DNA of 6,423 bases from the NCBI GenBank assembly GCA_035548675.1, contig DASZSJ010000008.1, positions 1 to 6,423 on the forward strand, given 5' to 3'. Below the pieces are notes generated by a model. That model worked only from the letters and a program-made list of their open reading frames with translations, was not told where the DNA came from and did no database searches. This DNA is from VRUE01 sp035548675. Its GTDB lineage: Bacteria; Actinomycetota; Thermoleophilia; Solirubrobacterales; 70-9. A program made the position numbers and the translations under genes. Shown here one piece after another: positions 1 through 5,076 of the stretch; position 1 is the stretch's first letter; each line of letters starts with the position of its first letter.

Positions 1-39
1 TGACGTATCGACACGCTTTCGGCCCGTCGGCCCCGGGTT

Positions 40-56
40 GGCCCCCGCTGGGGGCC
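40..56 (-). terminator. Candidate terminator hairpin after the NlpC/P60 gene
   Basis: A perfect 7-bp GC stem (GGCCCCC / GGGGGCC) with a 3-base loop starts 9 bases past the TAA stop of the NlpC/P60 gene on the minus strand. No run of U follows, so it is not a classical intrinsic terminator, but U-poor hairpins after stop codons are common in high-GC actinobacteria. The termination role is inferred from position and stem strength only. Confidence 0.5.
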
Positions 57-64
57 GTCGGCGG

Positions 65-1285
65 TTAGTAGCCGGGGGGGTGGCGGGCGATGAAGCCTTC
101 GGTGCTGCTCACCGGTGAGGGGTGCCAGCGGGGGCCGGGGCCGCCGACGGTGTCGAAGGCGAGGCCGGCGATGATCATCCAGGCGTGGCCGGCGTTGGCG
201 TAGACCGTTATCCACTTGCCCGCGCCGGCTTCGCCCCAGGTCTCGAGGCCGGTCGAGTCGAGCGGGCTTTCGAGCAGGCCGCCGCCGTGCAGGGCGAAGC
301 TGACGGCGCCGGAGCAGTCGTAGCCCGAGGATTCGAATGAGCCGTGACCGCCTCCCCAGATGTAAGGGGTGGTGGCGATCGAGTTGGCGGCTTCGATCGC
401 GGCGGCGACGGCCGGCGGCGCCTCGCTGGGCACGCTGGCCTGACTTTCGGAGATGTAGTCGGCGCTCTCGCCCGGGGTCAAGGGGGCCGGGGTGCCGCTG
501 ACCGGTGCCGGCGCCCCGGTCGTGCTGGCGATCTGTTCGGAGATCGAGGCGAGGTTGTTGCTGAGCGCTTCTTCGCGCGATTCGAGCGATTCCATCGCTT
601 CGCGGCGCTCGGCCTGGGCCGCCTTCAATTCGGCGAAGCGTTCCTCCGCCTGCTGGCGGGCGGCGGCGACTTCGCGCTCCTTGACCGCGATCGCGTCGCG
701 GGCGGCCTTGATCTGCAGCCGCACGGCGGTCATCCGCTTGACCGCGGCCCGCGCCTGGTCGCGCAGGCTCTTGACCCGCGTGGCGACGGCGTCGTCGTAA
801 TCCTGGATCTGGCTCAGGTAGTCGGCGCGGGTGTTGACTTCCGACCAACTGGCGGAGTCGAGGACGACGTTGAGCATGTCGGGGCTGCCCGACTCATACA
901 TCGCGACAAGGCGGTCGCGCAGCACCTGGAGGGCGCGCTGCAGGCGGGCGCGAATGCGGGCGAGGCGGCGCTTGTCGGCTTCCAGCTCGGCCGTCGCCGC
1001 GTCGAGCTCGTCCTGCTTGGCGGAAAGTTCGGCCTCGACCGCCGCCTGCTTCTGCCGCAGCGCCGAGACTTCGCCGATCATCGAGTCGATCGCCCGGTTC
1101 TGCGCGGCGATCGTCGTCGCCAGCGCCCGCTGGCTCTCGCGCACGTTGCCGAGCTTGCCCTGCGTGTCCTGAAGTTTTTCCTGGAGCGTCTCGGCGGGCG
1201 CGGAAGCGACCGCGCAGAGCAGAGCGAGGAGCAGCGCTGCCGGCAGCAGCAGCCGCCATGAGTTACCGCGAGGGGGAACGCGCAT
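65..1285 (-). CDS. Secreted coiled-coil NlpC/P60-family peptidoglycan hydrolase (CwlO/RipC/PcsB-like layout)
   Basis: Predicted exported cell-wall hydrolase of 406 residues. Residues 1-31 form a signal peptide: a basic start, a Leu/Ala core (about 11-25) and an Ala-rich cleavage region ending near APA. Residues 32-255 are a long charged coiled coil. Its middle (about 124-165, LVAMYESGSPDML onward) resembles the hairpin domain of PcsB/CwlO/RipC, proteins activated by FtsEX at the division site. A Pro/Thr/Ser linker (256-292) leads to a C-terminal NlpC/P60 fold. The catalytic Cys is C324 in GYDCSGAVSF and the His is H367 in AGHAWM. The third polar residue is unclear; D378 is a candidate. The family cleaves peptide stems, usually the D-Glu to diamino-acid bond. 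The ATG at 1285 starts directly at the signal peptide; no strong Shine-Dalgarno is visible. The gene is preceded by a palindrome-rich region and probably has its own promoter. FtsEX dependence is inferred; ftsEX is not in the window. Confidence 0.93.
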   Translation of the reverse strand: MRVPPRGNSWRLLLPAALLLALLCAVASAPAETLQEKLQDTQGKLGNVRESQRALATTIAAQNRAIDSMIGEVSALRQKQAAVEAELSAKQDELDAATAELEADKRRLARIRARLQRALQVLRDRLVAMYESGSPDMLNVVLDSASWSEVNTRADYLSQIQDYDDAVATRVKSLRDQARAAVKRMTAVRLQIKAARDAIAVKEREVAAARQQAEERFAELKAAQAERREAMESLESREEALSNNLASISEQIASTTGAPAPVSGTPAPLTPGESADYISESQASVPSEAPPAVAAAIEAANSIATTPYIWGGGHGSFESSGYDCSGAVSFALHGGGLLESPLDSTGLETWGEAGAGKWITVYANAGHAWMIIAGLAFDTVGGPGPRWHPSPVSSTEGFIARHPPGY

Positions 1286-1317
1286 CGGCGGCGCACGGTA
1301 GCGAAAGCGCTGCTCGA

Positions 1318-1369
1318 TTGTTAGGAGTTGCTAATAACTTGCAAGTTCCGTTGCAGGAATTGCCTGCAA
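1318..1369 (-). promoter_or_regulatory. Candidate operator/promoter cluster upstream of the NlpC/P60 gene
   Basis: This AT-richer patch ends 32 bases before the NlpC/P60 start. It holds a perfect 12-bp palindrome AACTTGCAAGTT (1336-1347) and a hairpin TTGCAGG-AATTG-CCTGCAA (1351-1369). A looser 21-bp dyad (1326-1346, AGTTGC versus GCAAGT ends) overlaps the first. The same TTGC/GCAA half-sites recur about every 10-12 bases, as expected for a dimeric repressor bound on one face of the helix. On the minus strand TTGCAA (1344-1339) and TAACAA (1323-1318) could be -35 and -10 boxes, but their 15-base spacing is short. The palindromes are seen; the regulatory role is inferred. The c-di-AMP riboswitch that often precedes such hydrolase genes was considered, but its conserved motifs are not present. 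Confidence 0.4.
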
Positions 1370-1424
1370 GGAGGATAAATCTGGGGCGGGTCGACGGGGC
1401 CTTGTCGTTCGGGCGGGGATGTGG

Positions 1425-1463
1425 GGGCATGGCGGGTGTGCCTCTGCGGGAATTGATGTCGCC
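1425..1463 (-). repeat. Left arm of a 35-39-bp inverted repeat pair
   Basis: The reverse complement of this segment reads GGCGACAT, then CAAT, then a 27-base block beginning TCCCGCAGAGG and ending CCGCCATGCCC. Segment 1837-1871 has the same sequence in forward orientation without the CAAT. Apart from that 4-base indel the 35 bases are identical. The two copies are 373 bp apart. Such length and identity cannot be chance; the origin is unknown. Confidence 0.9.
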
Positions 1464-1487
1464 CGCCCGCGCTTTGCGCGTGCTTGG

Positions 1488-1517
1488 CGACAATTTGGCA
1501 GCGGCTCGGTTCGAATC
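1488..1517 (+). repeat. Copy 1 of a direct repeat (CGACAATTTG-k-CAGCG ... TTCGAATC)
   Basis: CGACAATTTGGCAGCG (1488-1503) is followed six bases later by TTCGAATC (1510-1517). The same two blocks in the same order and strand occur at 1776-1791 (one mismatch) and 1808-1815. This copy lies 25 bases inside the left inverted arm, suggesting composite repeat units rather than isolated matches. Confidence 0.65.
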
Positions 1518-1537
1518 GCCCTAAGCCGGTCGATTCG

Positions 1538-1575
1538 ACAGAACCCCACGAGCACAACAGAACCCCACGAGCAAA
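1538..1575 (+). repeat. Tandem duplication of a 19-bp unit
   Basis: Two adjacent 19-base units (1538-1556 and 1557-1575), each beginning ACAGAACCCCACGAGCA, match at 18 of 19 positions. The unit length equals that of the unrelated tandem at 1642-1679. Confidence 0.85.
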
Positions 1576-1594
1576 GGGCGAGCGAGGTTGCGAG

Positions 1595-1606
1595 CCCTGT
1601 GGTGCC
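1595..1606 (+). repeat. 12-bp block with an inverted copy at 2096-2107
   Basis: CCCTGTGGTGCC here has an exact reverse complement, GGCACCACAGGG, at 2096-2107, where it forms part of the hairpin after the SHOCT gene. The match stops at 12 bp on both sides. It may be a decayed copy of the same element or, less likely, chance. Confidence 0.45.
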
Positions 1607-1630
1607 TGAGCCGCACCTCGGAGGAGCCCG

Positions 1631-1707
1631 CGCTGCCCTGCGATCGATCGACCCACCTATGATCGATCGACCCACCTATACGGTGGCAAATCGATCGCAG
1701 GGCAGCG
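1631..1707. repeat. Cruciform-type element with 18-bp arms and a conserved core (copy 1)
   Basis: Perfect 18-bp inverted arms CGCTGCCCTGCGATCGAT (1631-1648) and its complement (1690-1707) enclose a core at 1669-1690. The core begins GACCCAC and ends TATACGGTGGCAAA, with one C between. Inside it CCACC-TATAC-GGTGG forms a second 5-bp stem. The core recurs at 6388-6409 with one mismatch, again flanked by inverted arms, but of unrelated sequence. The right arm follows directly after GGTGGCAAA in both copies. No ORF is associated. It could be a dispersed non-autonomous repeat, a protein-binding site or a small structured RNA. The core does not match the dif, parS or attC patterns I know. Confidence 0.85.
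1642..1679 (+). repeat. Perfect 19-bp tandem duplication inside the cruciform element
   Basis: GATCGATCGACCCACCTAT occurs twice head to tail (1642-1660, 1661-1679) with no mismatch. It duplicates the end of the left arm plus the first half of the conserved core, so the element at 1631-1707 is 19 bp longer than a simple version would be. Perfect identity suggests a recent event, such as slippage or rejoining at the hairpin. Confidence 0.9.
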
Positions 1708-1775
1708 AGCGACACGATCGCGAAGCTGCTGGTCGATCTCCTTTGGGGGGGGAGTTGGTCAAGCTGGCCCACCAC

Positions 1776-1815
1776 CGACAATTTGTCAGCGCGGGCTGCG
1801 CCCGCGCTTCGAATC
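1776..1815 (+). repeat. Copy 2 of the direct repeat, with a 9-bp hairpin
   Basis: CGACAATTTGTCAGCG (1776-1791) and TTCGAATC (1808-1815) repeat the blocks at 1488-1517. Between and overlapping them lies a perfect hairpin, AGCGCGGGC-TGC-GCCCGCGCT (1788-1808). The corresponding spacer in copy 1 is shorter and lacks this stem. GACAA-T-TTGTC within the first block is itself a small palindrome. Confidence 0.65.
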
Positions 1816-1836
1816 ACAAGTGCGGCGGCCGCCTGC

Positions 1837-1871
1837 GGCGACATTCCCGCAGAGGCACACCCGCCATGCCC
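1837..1871 (+). repeat. Right arm of the 35-39-bp inverted repeat pair
   Basis: This is the forward-oriented partner of 1425-1463, identical over 35 bases except for the CAAT missing here. It begins GGCGACAT and ends CCGCCATGCCC. It is followed by a run of small palindromes (GCGGAA-GCT-TTCCGC at 1891-1905, CGCTTCGAAGCG at 1903-1914). Confidence 0.9.
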
Positions 1872-1960
1872 TCTCGATACCGCTCGAACTGCGGAAGCTT
1901 TCCGCTTCGAAGCGCGGATCGAGCTCGGAGAGAGAACCTCGATTCGAAGCGCTTATGACG

Positions 1961-1998
1961 GCCCCGAGCCTTCCTAAAGCTTCAGAGCTTCTCGGGGC
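1961..1998. repeat. Two-part hairpin (8-bp plus 5-bp stem)
   Basis: GCCCCGAG (1961-1968) pairs with CTCGGGGC (1991-1998). Directly inside on the right, AAGCT-TCAG-AGCTT (1977-1990) adds five pairs, leaving an 8-base bulge on the left. It sits 8 bases from the larger palindrome at 2007-2045. For minus-strand transcripts leaving the SHOCT gene it is the third hairpin in a row. Confidence 0.6.
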
Positions 1999-2006
1999 GG
2001 ACTCGG

Positions 2007-2045
2007 AGCTCGAGAGCTTCGAAGCCGCTTCGAAGCTCTCGAGCT
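2007..2045. repeat. 39-bp near-perfect palindrome, possible terminator
   Basis: AGCTCGAGAGCTTCGAAGC (2007-2025) and its exact complement (2027-2045) are separated by the single base 2026. The 19-bp arms are perfect. In RNA a few central bases would open to form the loop. It lies 76 bases past the SHOCT stop on the minus strand. A terminator or transcript-stabilising hairpin is plausible, but no U tract follows and the symmetry equally suits a repeat-derived palindrome. Confidence 0.7.
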
Positions 2046-2076
2046 AGGGGGCCGCTTGGAGAAGCCTTGGCTTGCG

Positions 2077-2107
2077 CCCTGTGATTCGTGGCGGGGGCAC
2101 CACAGGG
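2077..2107 (-). terminator. Candidate terminator hairpin just after the SHOCT gene
   Basis: CACAGGG (2101-2107) and CCCTGTG (2077-2083) form a 7-bp stem with a 17-base loop, starting 13 bases beyond the TAG stop of the SHOCT gene on the minus strand. There is no U tract. With the palindromes at 2007-2045 and 1961-1998 it gives three consecutive hairpins that would separate SHOCT-gene transcription from the NlpC/P60 gene. Confidence 0.4.
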
Positions 2108-2120
2108 TCCACCCAACCAG

Positions 2121-2513
2121 CTAACCCAGCAGCTTCGCCTTCGCCTTCTCGAACTCCTCACCCGAGATCGCGCCCTTTTCCTTCAGCTCGTTGAGCTTGT
2201 GCAGTTCGTCCGCGGGCGAGGCGGCGTGGGCCTGTTCGCGCACGTACGAATCGAAATGCTGCTTTGCCTCAGCCTGCGCCTTGATCGTCCGGTCGCGCAT
2301 GCCGCTGCCGCGGGCGATCAGGTAGACGAGCGCGGTCAGGAAGGGGATGAAGACGAGGAAGAGCACCCACGCCGCCTTCGCCCAGCCTGAGGTTTCGTGA
2401 TCGCGGAAGAGGTCGGTGAGGATCGTGACCAGGATCCAGATCCAGATCACGAAGAAGAAGATCTCGAAGGCGAGCAGCAGGGCTTCGCCCAGGTTGATGT
2501 CGGCTAGGAGCAC
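2121..2513 (-). CDS. Membrane protein with PLDc_N-type transmembrane domain and C-terminal SHOCT domain
   Basis: Predicted membrane protein of 130 residues, function unknown. Two hydrophobic helices (about 12-32 and 47-67) are joined by a short polar turn containing LFRDHETSGWAKA, the arrangement of the PLDc_N domain of phospholipase-D-like and other membrane proteins. A polar linker follows, then a SHOCT domain (about 102-129): DELHKLNELKEKGAI, then GEEFEKAKAKLL. SHOCT is a short helical domain common at the ends of bacterial membrane proteins and thought to mediate oligomerisation. The start is GTG at 2513, supported by a good Shine-Dalgarno (GAAAGGA, seven bases upstream) and by the lack of any ATG before the second helix ends. 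The gap to the copper-protein gene upstream is 114 bp, so it may have its own promoter; TATAGC (minus strand, 2578-2573) is a weak -10 candidate without a good -35. Three hairpins follow the stop. Confidence 0.9.
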   Translation of the reverse strand: MLLADINLGEALLLAFEIFFFVIWIWILVTILTDLFRDHETSGWAKAAWVLFLVFIPFLTALVYLIARGSGMRDRTIKAQAEAKQHFDSYVREQAHAASPADELHKLNELKEKGAISGEEFEKAKAKLLG

Positions 2514-2627
2514 AGCGGCGTCCTTTCGGTCGGTTCATTGGCGGCCAAAAGCGCCGCTTTCGATGCCGGAAAGCTATACGCAGGCACTTTTGTCTGCATC
2601 CGTAATTTGCAGCGCAGATCGCCGGAT

Positions 2628-2963
2628 TCAGCCGACGACGATCTTGCCGCGCATGAAGGGGTGGATCTTGCAGTGGTACCTGAACGTCCCCCGCTGCCGG
2701 AAGCGGGCCGCGACCGACCCCCCTGCCTTGATCCGGCCGGTGTCGAAGGCCCCCCTGTCGGTCGCCGTGTGGACCACGCTCGAGCTGTTGGTGAACACCA
2801 CCCGCGCCCCCTTGTTCACACGCAGGGTGCCGGGAAGGAATTCGAAGCCCTCGATCCTCACCGCCTTGGCGGCACTGGCCCCCGCCGGCGGCCCGGCGGC
2901 TGGAGCCGCCTGGCTGGCGAGGAGGGCAACGGCAAAGGCAACACAGGCAACGAACCGCTTCAT
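2628..2963 (-). CDS. Exported amicyanin/plastocyanin-like blue copper protein
   Basis: Small cupredoxin of 111 residues, an electron carrier or copper-binding protein acting outside the membrane. Residues 1-23 are a signal peptide (MKRFVACVAFAVALLAS with an AAPAA region); no lipobox is evident. The mature part has the cupredoxin fold pattern: FEFLPGTLRVNKGARVVFTN, then H65 in SSVVHTAT, then the C-terminal ligand loop YHCKIHPFMRGKIVV. The four type 1 copper ligands H65, C98, H101 and M104 are all present. The Cys-x-x-His-x-x-Met spacing is the short loop of amicyanin rather than the longer one of plastocyanin. No methylamine dehydrogenase gene is here, so an amicyanin role is not implied. The start at 2963 has an AGGGG motif only two bases away; translation may be coupled to the methyltransferase gene ending 33 bp upstream. 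Partners could include respiratory oxidases, not seen here. Confidence 0.93.
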   Translation of the reverse strand: MKRFVACVAFAVALLASQAAPAAGPPAGASAAKAVRIEGFEFLPGTLRVNKGARVVFTNSSSVVHTATDRGAFDTGRIKAGGSVAARFRQRGTFRYHCKIHPFMRGKIVVG

Positions 2964-2996
2964 CGCCCCTGTCTACGCAGCGACGCCGGCCGGGGT

Positions 2997-3731
2997 TCAA
3001 AGCAATCGCGAGAAGAGCACCGCCGAGACCGCGGTGGCCAGGTTGAGACTGGAGACGCCCTCGCGCATCGGTATCGCCAGGCGCGCGTCCGCCCGCTCGA
3101 GCAAGGCATCGCTGAGCCCGTAGCGCTCGCTGCCGAAGGCGAGGATCGAGCGCGGATCGAGCGCGCTGTCCCCCAGCGCCGTCCCCTCCGGATCAATCGC
3201 GACCAGGGGCCGGTCGCCCGTCGGGGGCGCGTCGAGGCGGGCCACGGGCAGTGCGAAGTGCAGCCCCGCGGCGCCGCGCAGTGCCTCGGGGTGCCAGGGA
3301 TCGTTGTCCCCAGTGGTCAGCACCGCGGCGGCGTCCGCCGCCGCCGCGACCCGCACGCAGGCGCCCATGTTGCCCATCGTGCGCGGATCCTCGAGCAGGA
3401 CCACCGGCGCCGGGCGCCCACTCGCGAGCAGCGCGTCGAGGTCCACCGCCGGCCGACGGGCGATCGCGACGACGCCGGTGCGGGGCGCGTGGGGAACCAG
3501 CTCGGCCAACTGCTGCGCGGAGACCGGCACCGTCCGCTCGGCCAGCGAACCGGCCAGGTCAGGGGCGAGGTCGGCCGCGAGCCGGTCAAGCTCGGCGGGG
3601 TCGGAGGCGACGACCTCGAGCAGCTCGGCGCCGAAGCGGAGAGCGTGCTTGAGCGCGTGGAAGCCCTCGAGCAGGGCGAGATCGCGATCGCGGCGGGCGG
3701 CGCGGAAGCGCTGGACGACGGCGTCGCTCAT
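2997..3731 (-). CDS. SpoU/TrmH-family RNA 2'-O-methyltransferase
   Basis: Predicted S-adenosylmethionine-dependent tRNA or rRNA ribose methyltransferase of 244 residues. The N-terminal part (about 1-90) fits the substrate-binding domain of RlmB/TsnR-like enzymes (LLEGFHALKHAL, then VPVSAQQLAEL, ending VVAIARRP). The SPOUT domain (about 108-244) shows the three family motifs: LEDPRTMGNMGACVRVA (113-129) with N121 and R127, FGSERYGLSD (199-208), and IPMREGVSSLNLATA (220-234), which form the knotted cofactor site. The frame is open to a GTG at 3776, but the ATG at 3731 is preferred: GAGG lies seven bases upstream and homologues normally begin near this point. The exact target base cannot be read from the sequence; the divergent N-terminal domain argues against naming it rlmB or trmH. 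It lies 96 bp after the oxidoreductase gene and 33 bp before the copper-protein gene. Confidence 0.92.
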   Translation of the reverse strand: MSDAVVQRFRAARRDRDLALLEGFHALKHALRFGAELLEVVASDPAELDRLAADLAPDLAGSLAERTVPVSAQQLAELVPHAPRTGVVAIARRPAVDLDALLASGRPAPVVLLEDPRTMGNMGACVRVAAAADAAAVLTTGDNDPWHPEALRGAAGLHFALPVARLDAPPTGDRPLVAIDPEGTALGDSALDPRSILAFGSERYGLSDALLERADARLAIPMREGVSSLNLATAVSAVLFSRLL

Positions 3732-3827
3732 CGAGCAACCTCGCGTTCGCGCCCCACTCGCCAAGGACCCGAACACCCGGCGATCACCGTGTCGATCGGG
3801 GCGCTCACGGCCCCATCATGCCCGGAT

Positions 3828-5003
3828 TCAGGGAACCGACGAGGCCACGGCCCCGGCCACGACGCCCGCTTTGCTCAGGCGATCGACCAGGGGGGTCAGG
3901 TAGCGGGCCGTGACCCGACCCTCGCGCAGGGGCCCCTCGGGCCGCTCGCTGAGGCTCGACCTGTCACCGTGCCCGCCGGTGGGCCTGCCATACAGGTAGC
4001 GGGGCTCGCGACCGGTCCAGAGCACGCCGCGCAGAACCGGGTCGAAGGGCCGCGGGGTGGGCACGCCGCCCACCGCAGCGGCAATCGCTTCGGCCACCGC
4101 GTCGGCCTGCTGGGTGGCGAGCGCACCCTGCTTGAGCGGAAAAGCGGTGACGTCGCCGGCCGCGTAGACGCGCTCCAGCCCGGCCACGCCACCGTGCTCG
4201 TCGACGCCGACGAATCCCTCCTCGTCGGAGGGCAGGCCGGCGGGGGGCTGACCCTCGAAGCGCGGCGTGCTGATCACGGCATCGGCGGCGATGTCCCGCG
4301 CCGGCGCCACCCGCAAGCGCCCGTCCGCGAACCTCACCGGGTGAGCGGCGGTGATGACCTCGACGCCGCGCTCACGCAGCAGCGCCTCCACCTGGCTCGC
4401 GGCGCGGCGGCCGAACACCTCCAGCGGCCCGTCCTCTGGGGTGACGACCGTCACTTGCGTCCCGCCGTGATCGGTCCGCTCCAACTCGGTCACGGCGAGC
4501 AGGGCCATTTCGTAGAGGGGAAGGGCCCAGCTGTGGCCAGCCGGCATCGTGAGGACGAGGCGCCGCAACCGGCCGCCGCGCAGATCGGAAAACACATCGC
4601 TCACCTGACCCTCGTTCGCACCCCAGAAGGTGATCGCACCCGGCACCGCCGGGAGCATGCGCGAGCCGGTGGCGACGACCAGGTGGTCGTAGGGAAGGCG
4701 GGTGCCATCCGCACAGATCGCGCGTCGGTTCGCCGGGTCGACCGAAACGATCTCGCAGTGGCGAAAGGAGGCACCGCAGCGCTCGCTGAGGCCCGCCAGG
4801 TCATACCGAAACGAACGCACGGCGCCGTAGGGCTCCGCCACGGTGAAGGGGCGGAAGACGAACTCGCTGCGCCGGTCGCAGAGCTCCACGTCGACCAGCC
4901 CCCGGGCGAGGTCGTCGAGCGCGAGCGCCGTCTCGATCCCCCCCACCCCGGCCCCGGCGATCAGCACCTTCTGCTTCTCGCCGCAATGGCCGTCTTCTGT
5001 CAT
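3828..5003 (-). CDS. FAD-dependent pyridine nucleotide-disulfide-fold oxidoreductase (NDH-2/SQR-like)
   Basis: Flavoprotein of 391 residues. The first dinucleotide fold begins at 12 with VLIAGAGVGGIETAL (GxGxxG at 17-22), binding FAD. ATGSRML (111-117) is the conserved turn after the substrate domain. A second Rossmann segment starts near 148, although the central glycine motif is weak (TMPAGHSWA). The second FAD motif is VYAAGDVTAFPLKQG (279-293). The layout matches NADH dehydrogenase type 2 and sulfide:quinone reductase. The two mid- and C-terminal cysteines needed for sulfide oxidation are absent: all cysteines are at or before residue 97. There is no CxxC, so it is not a thiol-disulfide reductase. 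A quinone-linked NAD(P)H dehydrogenase is the best guess, donor unproven. AGGG lies seven bases before the ATG at 5003. It follows the phosphoribosyltransferase gene by 73 bp, probably in the same operon. Confidence 0.9.
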   Translation of the reverse strand: MTEDGHCGEKQKVLIAGAGVGGIETALALDDLARGLVDVELCDRRSEFVFRPFTVAEPYGAVRSFRYDLAGLSERCGASFRHCEIVSVDPANRRAICADGTRLPYDHLVVATGSRMLPAVPGAITFWGANEGQVSDVFSDLRGGRLRRLVLTMPAGHSWALPLYEMALLAVTELERTDHGGTQVTVVTPEDGPLEVFGRRAASQVEALLRERGVEVITAAHPVRFADGRLRVAPARDIAADAVISTPRFEGQPPAGLPSDEEGFVGVDEHGGVAGLERVYAAGDVTAFPLKQGALATQQADAVAEAIAAAVGGVPTPRPFDPVLRGVLWTGREPRYLYGRPTGGHGDRSSLSERPEGPLREGRVTARYLTPLVDRLSKAGVVAGAVASSVP

Positions 5004-5076
5004 GGACCGACCCTAGGGGCAGCGAGCCGGAGGGCCATCCGCAGGAACCCGCCAAGTGGCTGCGGCTTTCCCGCGC

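Larger units (their letters stand above)
1286..2120. other. 835-bp gene-free region packed with repeats and palindromes
   Basis: No reading frame here has a ribosome binding site, a recognisable domain or coherent composition, and every frame of useful length runs through inverted repeats. The region holds an operator-like cluster near the NlpC/P60 gene, an inverted pair, a direct pair, two 19-bp tandem duplications, one cruciform-type element and three strong hairpins at its high-coordinate end. Sites built from TTCGAA, AAGCTT, GAGCTC, CTCGAG and ATCGAT recur throughout, unlike the flanking coding DNA. It lies downstream of the SHOCT gene and upstream of the NlpC/P60 gene. It may be an old repeat-insertion site; no transposase remnant was recognised. 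Confidence 0.75.

Noticed and set aside
344..1261. 305-codon plus-strand frame opposite the NlpC/P60 gene
   Set aside because: The minus-strand protein has a signal peptide, coiled coil and catalytic motifs; the plus frame has none and is an antisense artefact.
1538..1707. CRISPR array suggested by repeated short units
   Set aside because: The repeats are contiguous 19-bp tandems without unique spacers, and only two copies each.
1419..1958. 179-codon plus-strand frame and several 100-codon minus frames in the repeat island
   Set aside because: They run through inverted and tandem repeats, have no ribosome binding site and no recognisable domain. The shared peptide motif RRGTPAMP on both strands is explained by the inverted DNA repeat.
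2548..2578. Promoter (TATAGC) and small terminator (AAAGC-GGC-GCTTT) between the copper-protein and SHOCT genes
   Set aside because: There is no acceptable -35 box at 16-18 bases, and the stem is only 5 bp with a very short T run; both are too weak to annotate.
3798..3814. GGGGC/GCCCC hairpin between the oxidoreductase and methyltransferase genes
   Set aside because: A 5-bp stem in DNA of this GC content is expected by chance, and no U tract follows.
3828..5003. Sulfide:quinone oxidoreductase assignment
   Set aside because: The essential mid-protein and C-terminal cysteines are absent; only the general fold is shared.
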